Positions 1-9,089 of a stretch of DNA of 64,000 nucleotides are shown one piece after another. The notes under the pieces are model-generated. The model was not told the DNA's origin. It worked only from the letters and a program-made list of their open reading frames with translations, and searched no databases. The stretch spans positions 1-64,000 of the forward strand of contig JADJGZ010000022.1 of assembly GCA_016707785.1 (NCBI GenBank), written 5' to 3'. This DNA comes from Bacteroidales bacterium. GTDB lineage: Bacteria > Bacteroidota > Bacteroidia > Bacteroidales > UBA4417. Positions within the stretch are counted from its first letter, which is position 1. Each line of letters begins with the position of its first letter. The position numbers and the translations under genes were made by a program.

Positions 1-1467
1 AACCCGGGAATAGGTATCCAACGGTGAATGGTAATCATCATGAAAGCCGGAAAAGAAGGTCATCACCGGAATTTTGTGATCAATAAAAGATGCATAATCG
101 CTTCCGGTATGCCCGGTTACATCCCATAAATCGAGCTGAAAAGCCACAGGCAGGGAATTGTTCAACTTCATGGCCATACTCCTGAGTGTATCACTTGTGG
201 GCAGTGTCCCGATGCTGAGGATGCGTTCAAGACTGTCGGCAGGATCAGAGCGGGAAACCATATCCATATTTATATATAGCGCAATACTATCCACTTCCAG
301 CCCAAAATTCATAAAATACCGGCTTCCCAGTAAACCTTTTTCTTCAGCCGACCAGGAGGCGAATACCAGGTTACAGGGTGGAGCCTCTTTCTTCTCTGAC
401 CAATATCGGGCCATTCCTAACATTGCGGCTACTCCGGAGGCATTGTCATCAGCTCCGCAATAAATACCGGTATTTCGTTTCCCCAGGTGGTCATAATGCG
501 CTCCAACGATAACGGTGAGAGTAGTGTCTTTCCCGCGGATCAATCCCAGGATATTGCTGGCAGGTATGGTTTCTGAATGATTCCTGGTTTGAATTTTCCC
601 GTTAAGTCCGACTTTTTGTACCAGGCTGGATTCGGGTTGCTGATCCCTGAAACGGATATACACATCCAGGCGATAATCAGAAACACCGAATAATTTCAGG
701 GTCGATTCCCTGTTCAACCTCAGAACCGGTATAGTTTCGCTGGCGGTATCCCCGGTAAGAGTATAATAAGCATCCTCATAAGGCAGGTTCCGGATGCTGT
801 CGTCCACTGATTTGACTACGGCCTGCAGCTTTTTCCGGGTTTCTTTCAGGGTGGTATTTTTTACTTCAATTACAGCCACTGCCCCCAGTTTCCCGGCAAT
901 GTTAGTTTTATACGCGAGGTCAGCCCATTCTGCCGGAACCTTCGACTGAAAATTCTTCAGGACTGTTGTTGGAGTTTCATCACTACCCGGCAATCCTTCA
1001 ATAAAAACCACGATTTTGTTCTTAACATCCAAACCTTCATAATCGTTATAGGAACTTCCCGGGGCATAAATTCCATATCCTGCGAAGATGATGGGAACTG
1101 TGGCATCAACCTCCCTGCTCCCCGGAATCAATTCATAATCAATAGTATCCACAAGGTTAATCGCAGGTTGCTCTTCGATAAATTCATTCGTCACTTGTAA
1201 AATTGAGGATGCTGCCCGGTATTTCAGGACATTAAAAGCCTGAAAATAGTGCAAGCTCCCTTTAACTGGTTGAATATTAAATGATTCAAACTGGGAAGCA
1301 ATGAACCCTGCTGCCAAAGCATTACCCCTGTTACCAATCTCACGCCCTTCAAGTAATTCGGATGACAGGTATTTATGAATCCCTGAATAGTAATGTGCCG
1401 GAATTCTGTCAGTTACAGTATCCTGCTGGCAAAAGCCAGGAAACCAGGCTGAGCAGGAATAACCCAT
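1..1467 (-). CDS. M28 family zinc peptidase with PA domain (3' end off the window)
   Basis: Reading the minus strand gives one uninterrupted frame that runs off the left edge. It holds the full M28 metal-site series: GAHYDHLG (His ligand), GADDNASG (bridging Asp), SAEEKGLLGS (catalytic and ligand Glu), NMDM (Asp) and FHDDYHSPLD (final His). A protease-associated-like region lies between the N-terminus and the catalytic domain. M28 enzymes of this kind are usually secreted aminopeptidases or carboxypeptidases that act on peptides. The ATG at 1467 is the only ATG preceding the conserved HKYLSSELLEGREIG segment after an in-frame stop, but it gives no convincing signal peptide. A hydrophobic, signal-like stretch lies in another frame over the same bases, so the 5' end may hold a frameshift. 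It lies downstream of and parallel to iadA, 159 bp away, so it could share that peptide-degrading context. Confidence 0.85.
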   Translation of the reverse strand, partial: MGYSCSAWFPGFCQQDTVTDRIPAHYYSGIHKYLSSELLEGREIGNRGNALAAGFIASQFESFNIQPVKGSLHYFQAFNVLKYRAASSILQVTNEFIEEQPAINLVDTIDYELIPGSREVDATVPIIFAGYGIYAPGSSYNDYEGLDVKNKIVVFIEGLPGSDETPTTVLKNFQSKVPAEWADLAYKTNIAGKLGAVAVIEVKNTTLKETRKKLQAVVKSVDDSIRNLPYEDAYYTLTGDTASETIPVLRLNRESTLKLFGVSDYRLDVYIRFRDQQPESSLVQKVGLNGKIQTRNHSETIPASNILGLIRGKDTTLTVIVGAHYDHLGKRNTGIYCGADDNASGVAAMLGMARYWSEKKEAPPCNLVFASWSAEEKGLLGSRYFMNFGLEVDSIALYINMDMVSRSDPADSLERILSIGTLPTSDTLRSMAMKLNNSLPVAFQLDLWDVTGHTGSDYASFIDHKIPVMTFFSGFHDDYHSPLDTYSRV

Positions 1468-1626
1468 TGAATAATAGCTATTTGCATCCAATGATGGTCA
1501 ATAAAAACTCATCATGTAACTGGTCAAATTGCATTCATCCCTTGGCAACAGAATTCAGTATCAAGCCAAGCTTTCCTTCAGGAGGGTCAAAATAGTAAAA
1601 TTGCCCTTTATTTTGAAATTTACTGA

Positions 1627-2802
1627 TTACGCAATTATGAAACATTTGTGAAACAGTATTTCTCTTTCAAAGACTTTTTCGGCCATTTTCCCCATAGCCA
1701 TCACCTGCTTAATGTTCAACTCATGGTCCAGCAGCACAAGATCGGCATCCTTACCGGCTTCCAGTGTTCCTTTGGAATCGAGTTTCAATAGGGTTGCCGG
1801 GGTTGATGTGGCCACCTGCAAGGCTGTTTCAAGCGTGAGTCCTTCATCCAGTACGGCTTCCCTGATCTCTCTCCAGACTGAATCGGGCAGGCCCATTTCC
1901 AGTTTAATCAATTTTCCTGTAACAGGGTCAAAACCAGGCAATGAGCCACATGCATCGGAAGTAAAAGTAATATGGTTGATAGGCACGCCTGCCTCAAGTA
2001 AGAGCCTCAGGGCAGTGGAAGGTTTTACTTCTTCATCGGCATAATAAGGATATGAACTGGTGGTGATATCTACATACCCTTTGATTCCATAGACTTTGGC
2101 ATCCTCGAAAATATAGGCATTACGGTTGCAATGGGTAGGTATGAACTGCCTGTAGCTCATTTCTGAATGTTCCACCACTTCATGCAACGGACGGAATGGA
2201 TCCTGTGCATCACCCATATGCATATTCAGGATACCGGCCTTCCCTCCTATCATTCCTGCAACCCTGGCATGTGCTGTGAGGCGCGTTAATTCCGATAAGG
2301 TAGGGACTGAAGAACGGTGATCAGAGATCGCCACTTCACCCACCCCGATAATTTCATCAAATAAGGCAATGTCTTTGGCTATATCGCCCATAATGGTGGG
2401 TGGCGGAACCTGGTATGCCCCGGTATACATCCAGGCTGACATACCCTGGGCCCGAAGGGTTTTTACTTTCATTAAAACGCTTTCCACTGTACGGGTGATA
2501 CCATCTGTTCCAAGGCAACCAATCACAGTGGTAACACCCCCATCAATCATCATACTTACCTGAAGCTCAGGCATTCGGCTGGCAGGGCCGCCTTCTCCCC
2601 CACCTCCTGTAATATGCACATGGGAGTCGATGAGTCCGGGAATGAGTTTAAGCCCTGTGCAATCAATGATTTCTACCTCAACCCCTGTGGGTGGAGTGAT
2701 TGAATCAGAGACTGCAAGAATCGTTTTTCCACCTGTTAAAACATCTTTAACTCCAAGATAGGCTGGAGCATATATCTCGGCATTCCTGAATAAAGTCAGC
2801 AT
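1627..2802 (-). CDS. iadA: Isoaspartyl dipeptidase (beta-aspartyl peptidase), amidohydrolase superfamily
   Basis: Cytosolic metallo-dipeptidase that hydrolyses beta-aspartyl (isoaspartyl) dipeptides; no signal peptide is seen. The 391-residue length fits the family. Metal-site residues in order: His61 and His63 (DSHVH), Glu156 (VGEVAISDHRS), His195 (NMHMGD), His224 (PTHCNRN) and Asp283 (TSDACGS). The SDHRSS and GGKAG segments are typical IadA. In the E. coli enzyme the position of Glu156 is a carboxylated lysine, so this belongs to the Glu-bridged variant. I chose the ATG at 2802; a TTG at 2823 would add seven residues with no family support. It is divergent from two cyanophycinase-like genes. 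The beta-Asp-Arg dipeptides that cyanophycinases release are exactly the substrate class of this enzyme, so the neighbourhood suggests it performs the last step of cyanophycin breakdown. Confidence 0.93.
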   Translation of the reverse strand: MLTLFRNAEIYAPAYLGVKDVLTGGKTILAVSDSITPPTGVEVEIIDCTGLKLIPGLIDSHVHITGGGGEGGPASRMPELQVSMMIDGGVTTVIGCLGTDGITRTVESVLMKVKTLRAQGMSAWMYTGAYQVPPPTIMGDIAKDIALFDEIIGVGEVAISDHRSSVPTLSELTRLTAHARVAGMIGGKAGILNMHMGDAQDPFRPLHEVVEHSEMSYRQFIPTHCNRNAYIFEDAKVYGIKGYVDITTSSYPYYADEEVKPSTALRLLLEAGVPINHITFTSDACGSLPGFDPVTGKLIKLEMGLPDSVWREIREAVLDEGLTLETALQVATSTPATLLKLDSKGTLEAGKDADLVLLDHELNIKQVMAMGKMAEKVFEREILFHKCFIIA

Positions 2803-2849
2803 AAGGATATTATTTATACACAAAGGTGCTAAAATAATTTGAGCTTATT

Positions 2850-2857
2850 CAAAGTTA
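2850..2857 (-). promoter_or_regulatory. Candidate -7 box for iadA
   Basis: TAACTTTG on the minus strand matches the Bacteroidota -7 consensus TAnnTTTG and lies about 48 bases before the iadA ATG. No well-spaced TTTG -33 element is seen. The 96-base divergent spacer must also hold the promoter of the cyanophycinase operon, for which I see no clear box. Confidence 0.35.
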
Positions 2858-2898
2858 CCATCAGTTTGACTAAATTCGCTTTAGGATCAAATATAGAT

Positions 2899-4860
2899 AT
2901 GAGGATATATATTTCATTGGCATTTTTCTGCATCATGCTGGTAATGAATGCATACAGCCAGAGGGGCAGGTTATTGATTGTCGGAGGAGGAAGTGAAAAA
3001 ACTGCCGCTATTGGCTGGAGTACCCCTGCTTATACCTGGGCTGTGGAAGGAAAAAGAGTGGCAGTGATCGGCACAAGCACCGGAAGCCTGGCCCCTTATC
3101 TTAAACAATACTGTAAAGCTGCTTATGCACGCGAATTTGCCATTGATACGCGCGACAGTGCCGACAGCCAGGTAACTTACGATACACTTATGACTTACCA
3201 GGCCATCTTTTTCAGGGGTGGTGACCAATGGGAATATTATTCGCTTTACAGGAATACAATGCTACAGCAGGCTGTAGAGGACATCTTTGCCGCTGGCGGG
3301 ACTATTTGCGGCACATCAGCTGGCATGCATATACTTTCGGAAACTGTTTTTACTGCTGAGAACGGGACTGTTTACCCTTATGAAGGCATTGAAAATCCGA
3401 ACAATTCTTACATGACCCTTGAAGATGATTTCTTCGGCTTTGTCCCGGGATATCTTTTCGATACTCATTTTGCTGAAAGGGGCCGGTTCGGACGATTATG
3501 CGGTTTCCTGGCGAACCTTAAACTCAATGAAAACGTTGATGTAATTGGATTAGGCATTGATGACCTGAGTTGCATGGCCATCGATTCCAACCTGGTTGGC
3601 ACTGCTTACGGAACCGGTTGCACAAATATTTACAAACTCACCGGAAGTGTTTCCTTAAATGGTAATAAACTTCTCATCGACTCGGTGAGTGTAACCCAAC
3701 TCCTACAGGGATGCACCTATAATTTTGTGACAGGCGAGGCGATCTATACTTCACTTACCAAGCCCATTGATGCATCAACTTTAACAGAATCAGGAAATTA
3801 CACCATATTAGCCAGCGGCAGCGACCTGTTAAGCAGTAACCAGGAAATGTTGTCGGAACTGGTATTGCAGACAGGAAACCAAACGGATGCAATTGCCATT
3901 ATTTCGGAAAATGCAGGCACAGCCACCTCCTTTATGAATGCCCTGACAAACCTGGCGCAGATGCAGGTAGATATGATTGAACCTTCTCAGTTGTATGGGT
4001 CTGATACCAGCACTTTGGGTATTTTACAAAGAGCAGGCAAGGTACTTTTTGTATCCAATGATCCTGAGCATCTTCTTGACTTCCTGGGCAGTATTAATGG
4101 CAATTATCTTGAACAAAAGCTTAGAGCAAGCGGTAGCATTTCGGCCTTTGTGGGAATGGATTCAAGGCTTGCAGGCAAAACCGTTGTCGGTAATTTCCTG
4201 GAATACGGCAATTCATACTATGGCGAAATGACCCTGGGGCCCGGGCTTGGCTTGCTAAGGAACAGTGTCATCATTCCCAATACCTACCTGAACAGTGATA
4301 TTTATGAAAACACAGCCACTGCTGTGCCTTATGCCATGGTAAAAGATACCCTGAAATACGGGATATGGCTGACGAATCACAGCTTCATGAAATATTCACC
4401 GGTTGATGGCAATTCAACCTTAACAGGCAAAGGGATTGCCCCGGTGATGATACTTACCAATACAGCAACCCTCGGAGGATTTTCAACCCAGACTTCTACG
4501 GGTTCCACAAGTTCACTCCCCCGCCAGGTGGCTGGTTTCGACCAGATGCAACTCTCGTTGATTGATGATACCCGGCCATTTATCATGGGGAAAACCTCCT
4601 CGATATCAGTTCCGGAAAATGCACATAAACCGCATGTGTCGATCATTACCGACCGAATTACCTCCACCCTGAGGATTAATGCTCAATATCCTGTTAAGAG
4701 ATGGGAACTTGTTAATGCCGGAGGCCAGATCCTTGCCACTTCTCAGCCAAGTGATAATCCTGCAATTTTAAGCATGCAATCCTATCCGCATGGAATTTAC
4801 ATTTTAAAGATAACGTTGATCAATAATCCTTTCTCTAAAAGTTTAAAAATAGCATGGTAA
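2899..4860 (+). CDS. Secreted cyanophycinase-family (peptidase S51) protein with T9SS C-terminal domain
   Basis: 653 residues with an N-terminal signal peptide (hydrophobic residues 4-18, AYSQ cleavage region). The S51 core covers roughly 24-300: GGDQ with Gln110, nucleophile Ser140 in GTSAGM, and DTHFAERGRFGRL with Asp188, His190, Arg194, Arg196 and Arg199. In cyanophycinase CphB the matching loop reads DQHF, so Thr189 replaces a substrate-binding Gln. The middle (about 300-570) is a region I do not recognise. The last 75 residues have the pattern of a type IX secretion sorting domain (RWELVNAGGQ ... YPHGIYILKI). It is thus predicted to be exported and surface-attached or released. The ATG at 2899 is preferred over an upstream TTG because it starts the signal peptide. 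It overlaps the next gene by 7 bases. The neighbourhood (second S51 gene, SusCD, divergent iadA) points to extracellular cyanophycin or beta-aspartyl polymer hydrolysis. Confidence 0.85.
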   Translation: MRIYISLAFFCIMLVMNAYSQRGRLLIVGGGSEKTAAIGWSTPAYTWAVEGKRVAVIGTSTGSLAPYLKQYCKAAYAREFAIDTRDSADSQVTYDTLMTYQAIFFRGGDQWEYYSLYRNTMLQQAVEDIFAAGGTICGTSAGMHILSETVFTAENGTVYPYEGIENPNNSYMTLEDDFFGFVPGYLFDTHFAERGRFGRLCGFLANLKLNENVDVIGLGIDDLSCMAIDSNLVGTAYGTGCTNIYKLTGSVSLNGNKLLIDSVSVTQLLQGCTYNFVTGEAIYTSLTKPIDASTLTESGNYTILASGSDLLSSNQEMLSELVLQTGNQTDAIAIISENAGTATSFMNALTNLAQMQVDMIEPSQLYGSDTSTLGILQRAGKVLFVSNDPEHLLDFLGSINGNYLEQKLRASGSISAFVGMDSRLAGKTVVGNFLEYGNSYYGEMTLGPGLGLLRNSVIIPNTYLNSDIYENTATAVPYAMVKDTLKYGIWLTNHSFMKYSPVDGNSTLTGKGIAPVMILTNTATLGGFSTQTSTGSTSSLPRQVAGFDQMQLSLIDDTRPFIMGKTSSISVPENAHKPHVSIITDRITSTLRINAQYPVKRWELVNAGGQILATSQPSDNPAILSMQSYPHGIYILKITLINNPFSKSLKIAW

Positions 4861-6143
4861 CTAAGTATCTAAATAGTTTCTCCCTCAGTCTGGTTTTTGT
4901 TTGCATGATATTCGTGACATTCAATACCACCATTCATTCTCAAAATACCGGTGGAAGCCTGGTAATTGTAGGCGGGGGACTGGAAGCCAATAACAAGAGC
5001 ATTTATGGACAGATGATTGAATTAGCCGGTGGAACTGAAAAGGCTCGGTTTGCTGTTATCCCTTCTGCCAGTGGGGTTGCAGCCCAATCATGGGTTAGCT
5101 TCAGCAAAATCCTGATGACATATGGATTGAAGGCAGAACAGATTCATCTCATCAACATTGCCATGGTGGATGATGACAGCACAACCGATGTGGACGAATC
5201 ACAATGGAAAAATAATGGGTCTGATCCAAAACTGGCTGAAATTGTAAGAAAATCAACAGCTGTCTGGTTTACCGGAGGCGACCAGTTAAGGACCATGAAA
5301 ACCCTTGTAAATCCTGATGGAACAGAAACCCCTGTTCTAAAAGCGGTGAGAGAGGTATACCAGAAAGGAGGCGTTATCGGTGGATCGAGTGCCGGTGCGG
5401 CCATTATGAGTGAAGTAATGATAGGAAACGGCAGCAGTTTTGGGGCACTAACCCTTCCTATTTCCACTGATATCAATGATGAAGCAGAAAAAGGCAGCCT
5501 TCTGATAACCACAGGCCTGGGATTTTTCCCTTATGGAATTGTTGATCAGCATTTTCATGCAAAAGGGCGACTGGCCCGTTTGGCTGTAGCCCTTAACAGC
5601 AAATACTCGAAAAGTAATATTGCTTTTGGCGTGGATGAAAACACAGCCATCATTTATTACCCGGCAACAAAGAGCTTCAAGGTTGCAGGTGCCGGCGGGG
5701 TTACAATTCTGGAGAATTTTGATACAAAGGTTACTTCCACCAGCGGGGGACTTGCGCTAAAAAATGTTGTACTTTCATACCTGGAAGAAGGTGATGTTTA
5801 TGACCTGGAGAAGAAGACTGCAAGTCCGGCTCCGGGCAAAAAATCAATCAAAGGAAATGAGTATTATGACCATGAAGCAACTATTCAAACCGGAATATTA
5901 AATGGAGAAAACCCTTCCTTCAGGGATCTGATAACCAATGAATTAATTAACAATAAAGCTGCCGGAAGCATTGAGAACCTCAATATCAGCGGAACGAAGA
6001 CAGCCTATATGATCAGGTTCAGCAAAACGCCGCTGTCAGAAGGCTTTGAGGCTGAAATCACCCCTGAATATACATCCTGCACAGTTCTGAAAGTGTTGAT
6101 GGATATTTACCCAGTTAACCTGTTACTTCAACCAAAGCAATAA
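4854..6143 (+). CDS. Secreted cyanophycinase (peptidase S51), CphB/CphE-like
   Basis: 429 residues; signal peptide at 1-30 ending in HSQ. This is the more canonical of the two S51 proteins: FTGGDQ with Gln144, nucleophile Ser179 in GGSSAGA, DQHFHAKGRLARL with Asp231, Gln232, His233, Arg239 and Arg242, and FGVDENTAI. Only one of the substrate-binding arginines known from CphB is changed (Lys237). Cyanophycinase is a serine-type exopeptidase that releases beta-Asp-Arg dipeptides from multi-L-arginyl-poly-L-aspartate. The signal peptide makes this an extracytoplasmic (CphE-type) enzyme. The C-terminal 90 residues are extra and unrecognised, with no obvious T9SS motif. The ATGGTAA overlap with the upstream gene implies translational coupling, and a SusC gene follows 23 bases downstream. 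Confidence 0.9.
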   Translation: MVTKYLNSFSLSLVFVCMIFVTFNTTIHSQNTGGSLVIVGGGLEANNKSIYGQMIELAGGTEKARFAVIPSASGVAAQSWVSFSKILMTYGLKAEQIHLINIAMVDDDSTTDVDESQWKNNGSDPKLAEIVRKSTAVWFTGGDQLRTMKTLVNPDGTETPVLKAVREVYQKGGVIGGSSAGAAIMSEVMIGNGSSFGALTLPISTDINDEAEKGSLLITTGLGFFPYGIVDQHFHAKGRLARLAVALNSKYSKSNIAFGVDENTAIIYYPATKSFKVAGAGGVTILENFDTKVTSTSGGLALKNVVLSYLEEGDVYDLEKKTASPAPGKKSIKGNEYYDHEATIQTGILNGENPSFRDLITNELINNKAAGSIENLNISGTKTAYMIRFSKTPLSEGFEAEITPEYTSCTVLKVLMDIYPVNLLLQPKQ

Positions 6144-6166
6144 CCAATCATTCAAAACAATTATTT

Positions 6167-9073
6167 ATGAAGAAAATTTATCTCTTATTCCTTGCACTGA
6201 TATTTTTTGTCAGTTGGCTTCAGGCCCAGGATGTTACGGTGAGTGGAAAGGTAACTTCTGCCACCGACAAATCTGCTATTCCGGGGGTCACAATCATTCT
6301 GAAAGGTACGTCCAGGGGAACTACAACCGATCTTGACGGCAAATACAGAATTGAAGCCCCTGTAGATGGCATACTGCAATTTTCCTATGTAGGAATGAAA
6401 AAGCAGGAAGTTCCTGTCAATGGAAAAAAGGTCGTAAATGTTGAATTGGCAGAGGATAAAGTGGACCTGGGCGAATTGGTGGTTGTTGGCTATTCTACAG
6501 AAAGCAAAAAATTGATTTCCGGTTCATTTGGAGTTGTTAATTCAGAAGAGATCAAACAGGTACCCATCAGGACCATTGACGGGGTTCTCCAGGGCAAAGT
6601 GGCCGGTGTTACCATTAATCAGAATTCAGGTACACCCGGGGGGCAGAACGTCATCAAGTTCAGGGGCGGAAGCTCAATAAATGCAAGCAATTCTCCCCTG
6701 GTCATTATTGATGGGGTTACTACAATCACCGGGAGTTATGGCCAGATTGGCTATAGCGGTCAGGAAACAGATGCTTTAACGGATTTAAATCCCAATGACA
6801 TTGAGCAGTTCACATTCCTGAAGGATGCGTCTGCTACGGCTATTTATGGTGCCAGGGCTTCCAATGGGGTAATCCTGATTACCACCAAGAAAGGGAATGC
6901 CCAGAAGACCTCCATCACACTGAATCAGTCAGTGGGTGTGCAGACTATGCCAAAAGAACGCATCCTTGACCTGATGAACGCACAGGAATGGAATGAATAC
7001 AAAGGCACCAATATTCAGGGCATTGACACTGACTGGATGAAAGAGATCCTGCAAAGAGCTCCTACCTCAAATACCGAATTATCCATTAGTACAGGAAACA
7101 ACAATACCCGATTGTTTATTTCAGGAAATTACTACAACCAGGAAGGGACAGTGAAAGGAACGGCCTATGACAGGTTCAGCGGACGTTTGAATGTGGATCA
7201 TAAGGTGAATCAGAACTTTACCATCGGTGGTGGAGTAGCTATTACCTACTCAAAAAACGACCGGGTTGAAGGGGACCAAACACTCTTTGGGCCTTTACCC
7301 AATGCCCTTTCAATCCCTGCCATTTACCCGGTTTATAATGAAGATGGTACTTACAATGAACTGGGGCCTTATGCCAATCCCGTCGCTATTATCAATGAAA
7401 CCGTTAATGAGGCATTTACCAACAGGACGAATGCCAATATATTCGGCACCTACAAATTCCTCAGGAATTTCACATTTACCAGTAAGTGGGGAGCCGATTT
7501 CTACCTGCTCAGGGAACATGAATACGATCCAGTAACAACCAGGCAGGGGGCAAAGTATAACGGACTTGGGATCGAAGGCACTACTTATGTCAGCAACCTT
7601 ATGACCAGCAACGTTTTACAATACGCTACCACCCTTGATGAGATGCATAATATCGAAGCACTTGCCGGGTATCAGCTTGAAAAATACGCAAGCCGGAGTA
7701 CTTATATCGAAGGCATCGATTTCCCTAATGAGAACCTGCAATACATAACATCAGCCGGTACCATCAGGGCAGCCTCGGCATCAGCAGGCAACAGTGGAAT
7801 GAACTCCTATTTCGGACAACTGAAATATAATTACAAGTATAGATATATTGTCACCTTAACAGCAAGGGCTGATGGCTCTTCCAAATTCGGAAAGAATAAC
7901 CGTTACGGGTATTTCCCGGCTGCTTCTTTTGCCTGGCGTATGAAGGAAGAGATGTTCATGAAAGATGTAAATGCCATTTCTGAACTTAAACTCAGACTTA
8001 GTTACGGTTATACCGGAAATGATGGCATTCCGGGTTTTGCTTCCCTGGGATTGTATGGGGGAGGTTATAATTATGGAGGAAGTTCCGGGATTGCACCGAC
8101 CCAATTACCCAATCCGGACCTTAAGTGGGAAACAACATTGCAAAGAGGAATTGGTGTTGACATAGGATTATTCAAAGACCGTATCAATGTGGTATTTGAT
8201 TACTATATGAATAAAACCACGGATTTGTTATTGGAACGTCCAATCCCTACTTCAACCGGATTCAGTTCAATCAGTGCAAATATTGGATCACTGGAAAACA
8301 AAGGGCTTGAATTGGCCATTACTTCCCAGAATATCAAATCAGATTTCACCTGGAACACCACGTTTAATTGGTCAACTAACAGGAATAAGATCACAGAACT
8401 CTACCAGGACCAACCTATCCTTGATTTAGGAAGAGGTGGAAACAGTGTTATGATTGATGAACCGATCGGGGTATTTTATGGCCTGATCTGCCTTGGGGTG
8501 GATCCAACCACAGGAAACCTGGTTTATGATGATCTTGATGATGATGGCCTTATCACATCAGAAGACATGACAAAAACCGGTGACCCGAATCCTGATTTTA
8601 CAGGTGGTATCACTAATACCTTTGGTTATAAAGGTTTTGAATTATCTGTATTCCTTCAGGGGGTATATGGAAATGACATATTCAACGGAACCTTTATCTA
8701 TCTTGAATCAGGAGGAGGTGAAGACAACCAGACCACCCGTATGGTAAACCGCTGGAAACAGCCCGGTGACATCACTAATATTCCACGGGTGGGTGACTCA
8801 TACCTTTCTACCCGCTTTATTGAAGATGGCTCTTTCCTGCGGATTAAGAATGTAACTTTGAGTTATACACTCCCTCAAAAGATGCTGAAGATATTCCAGA
8901 ACACATCCATCCGGGCTTATATCACAGGTCAGAACCTGTATACTTTCACTCAATACCTCGGCATGGACCCTGAAGTCAATTACTATGGCAACGACAATAT
9001 TATCATGGGTACAGATTTCTTTACCTATCCAACATCCAGGACTCTGATTGCCGGTCTTGACATTAAATTCTAA
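6167..9073 (+). CDS. SusC/RagA-family TonB-linked outer membrane transporter
   Basis: 968 residues. Signal peptide 1-20 (SWLQAQ), carboxypeptidase-regulatory-like domain about 22-95 (VSGKVTSATDKSAIPGVTI), a TonB-box-like LGELVVVGY at 101-109, then the plug with the SusC signature (LQGKVAGVTI, SPLVIIDGV, DASATAIYGARASNGVILITTKKG) and a long beta-barrel ending in aromatic-rich strands with terminal Phe-like sequence (AGLDIKF). It forms the outer membrane channel that takes up oligomers captured by its SusD partner, powered by TonB. The substrate cannot be read from the sequence. Because two cyanophycinases precede it and isoaspartyl dipeptidase is divergent, cyanophycin-derived beta-aspartyl peptides are the most economical guess. 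SusD starts 16 bases after its stop. Confidence 0.95.
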   Translation: MKKIYLLFLALIFFVSWLQAQDVTVSGKVTSATDKSAIPGVTIILKGTSRGTTTDLDGKYRIEAPVDGILQFSYVGMKKQEVPVNGKKVVNVELAEDKVDLGELVVVGYSTESKKLISGSFGVVNSEEIKQVPIRTIDGVLQGKVAGVTINQNSGTPGGQNVIKFRGGSSINASNSPLVIIDGVTTITGSYGQIGYSGQETDALTDLNPNDIEQFTFLKDASATAIYGARASNGVILITTKKGNAQKTSITLNQSVGVQTMPKERILDLMNAQEWNEYKGTNIQGIDTDWMKEILQRAPTSNTELSISTGNNNTRLFISGNYYNQEGTVKGTAYDRFSGRLNVDHKVNQNFTIGGGVAITYSKNDRVEGDQTLFGPLPNALSIPAIYPVYNEDGTYNELGPYANPVAIINETVNEAFTNRTNANIFGTYKFLRNFTFTSKWGADFYLLREHEYDPVTTRQGAKYNGLGIEGTTYVSNLMTSNVLQYATTLDEMHNIEALAGYQLEKYASRSTYIEGIDFPNENLQYITSAGTIRAASASAGNSGMNSYFGQLKYNYKYRYIVTLTARADGSSKFGKNNRYGYFPAASFAWRMKEEMFMKDVNAISELKLRLSYGYTGNDGIPGFASLGLYGGGYNYGGSSGIAPTQLPNPDLKWETTLQRGIGVDIGLFKDRINVVFDYYMNKTTDLLLERPIPTSTGFSSISANIGSLENKGLELAITSQNIKSDFTWNTTFNWSTNRNKITELYQDQPILDLGRGGNSVMIDEPIGVFYGLICLGVDPTTGNLVYDDLDDDGLITSEDMTKTGDPNPDFTGGITNTFGYKGFELSVFLQGVYGNDIFNGTFIYLESGGGEDNQTTRMVNRWKQPGDITNIPRVGDSYLSTRFIEDGSFLRIKNVTLSYTLPQKMLKIFQNTSIRAYITGQNLYTFTQYLGMDPEVNYYGNDNIIMGTDFFTYPTSRTLIAGLDIKF

Positions 9074-9089
9074 TTCAAATTTAACTGAG

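Noticed and set aside
1362..1595. Small plus-strand open frame of 77 codons
   Set aside because: It runs antisense to the 5' end of the M28 gene and its leader, without a signal, motif or start context.
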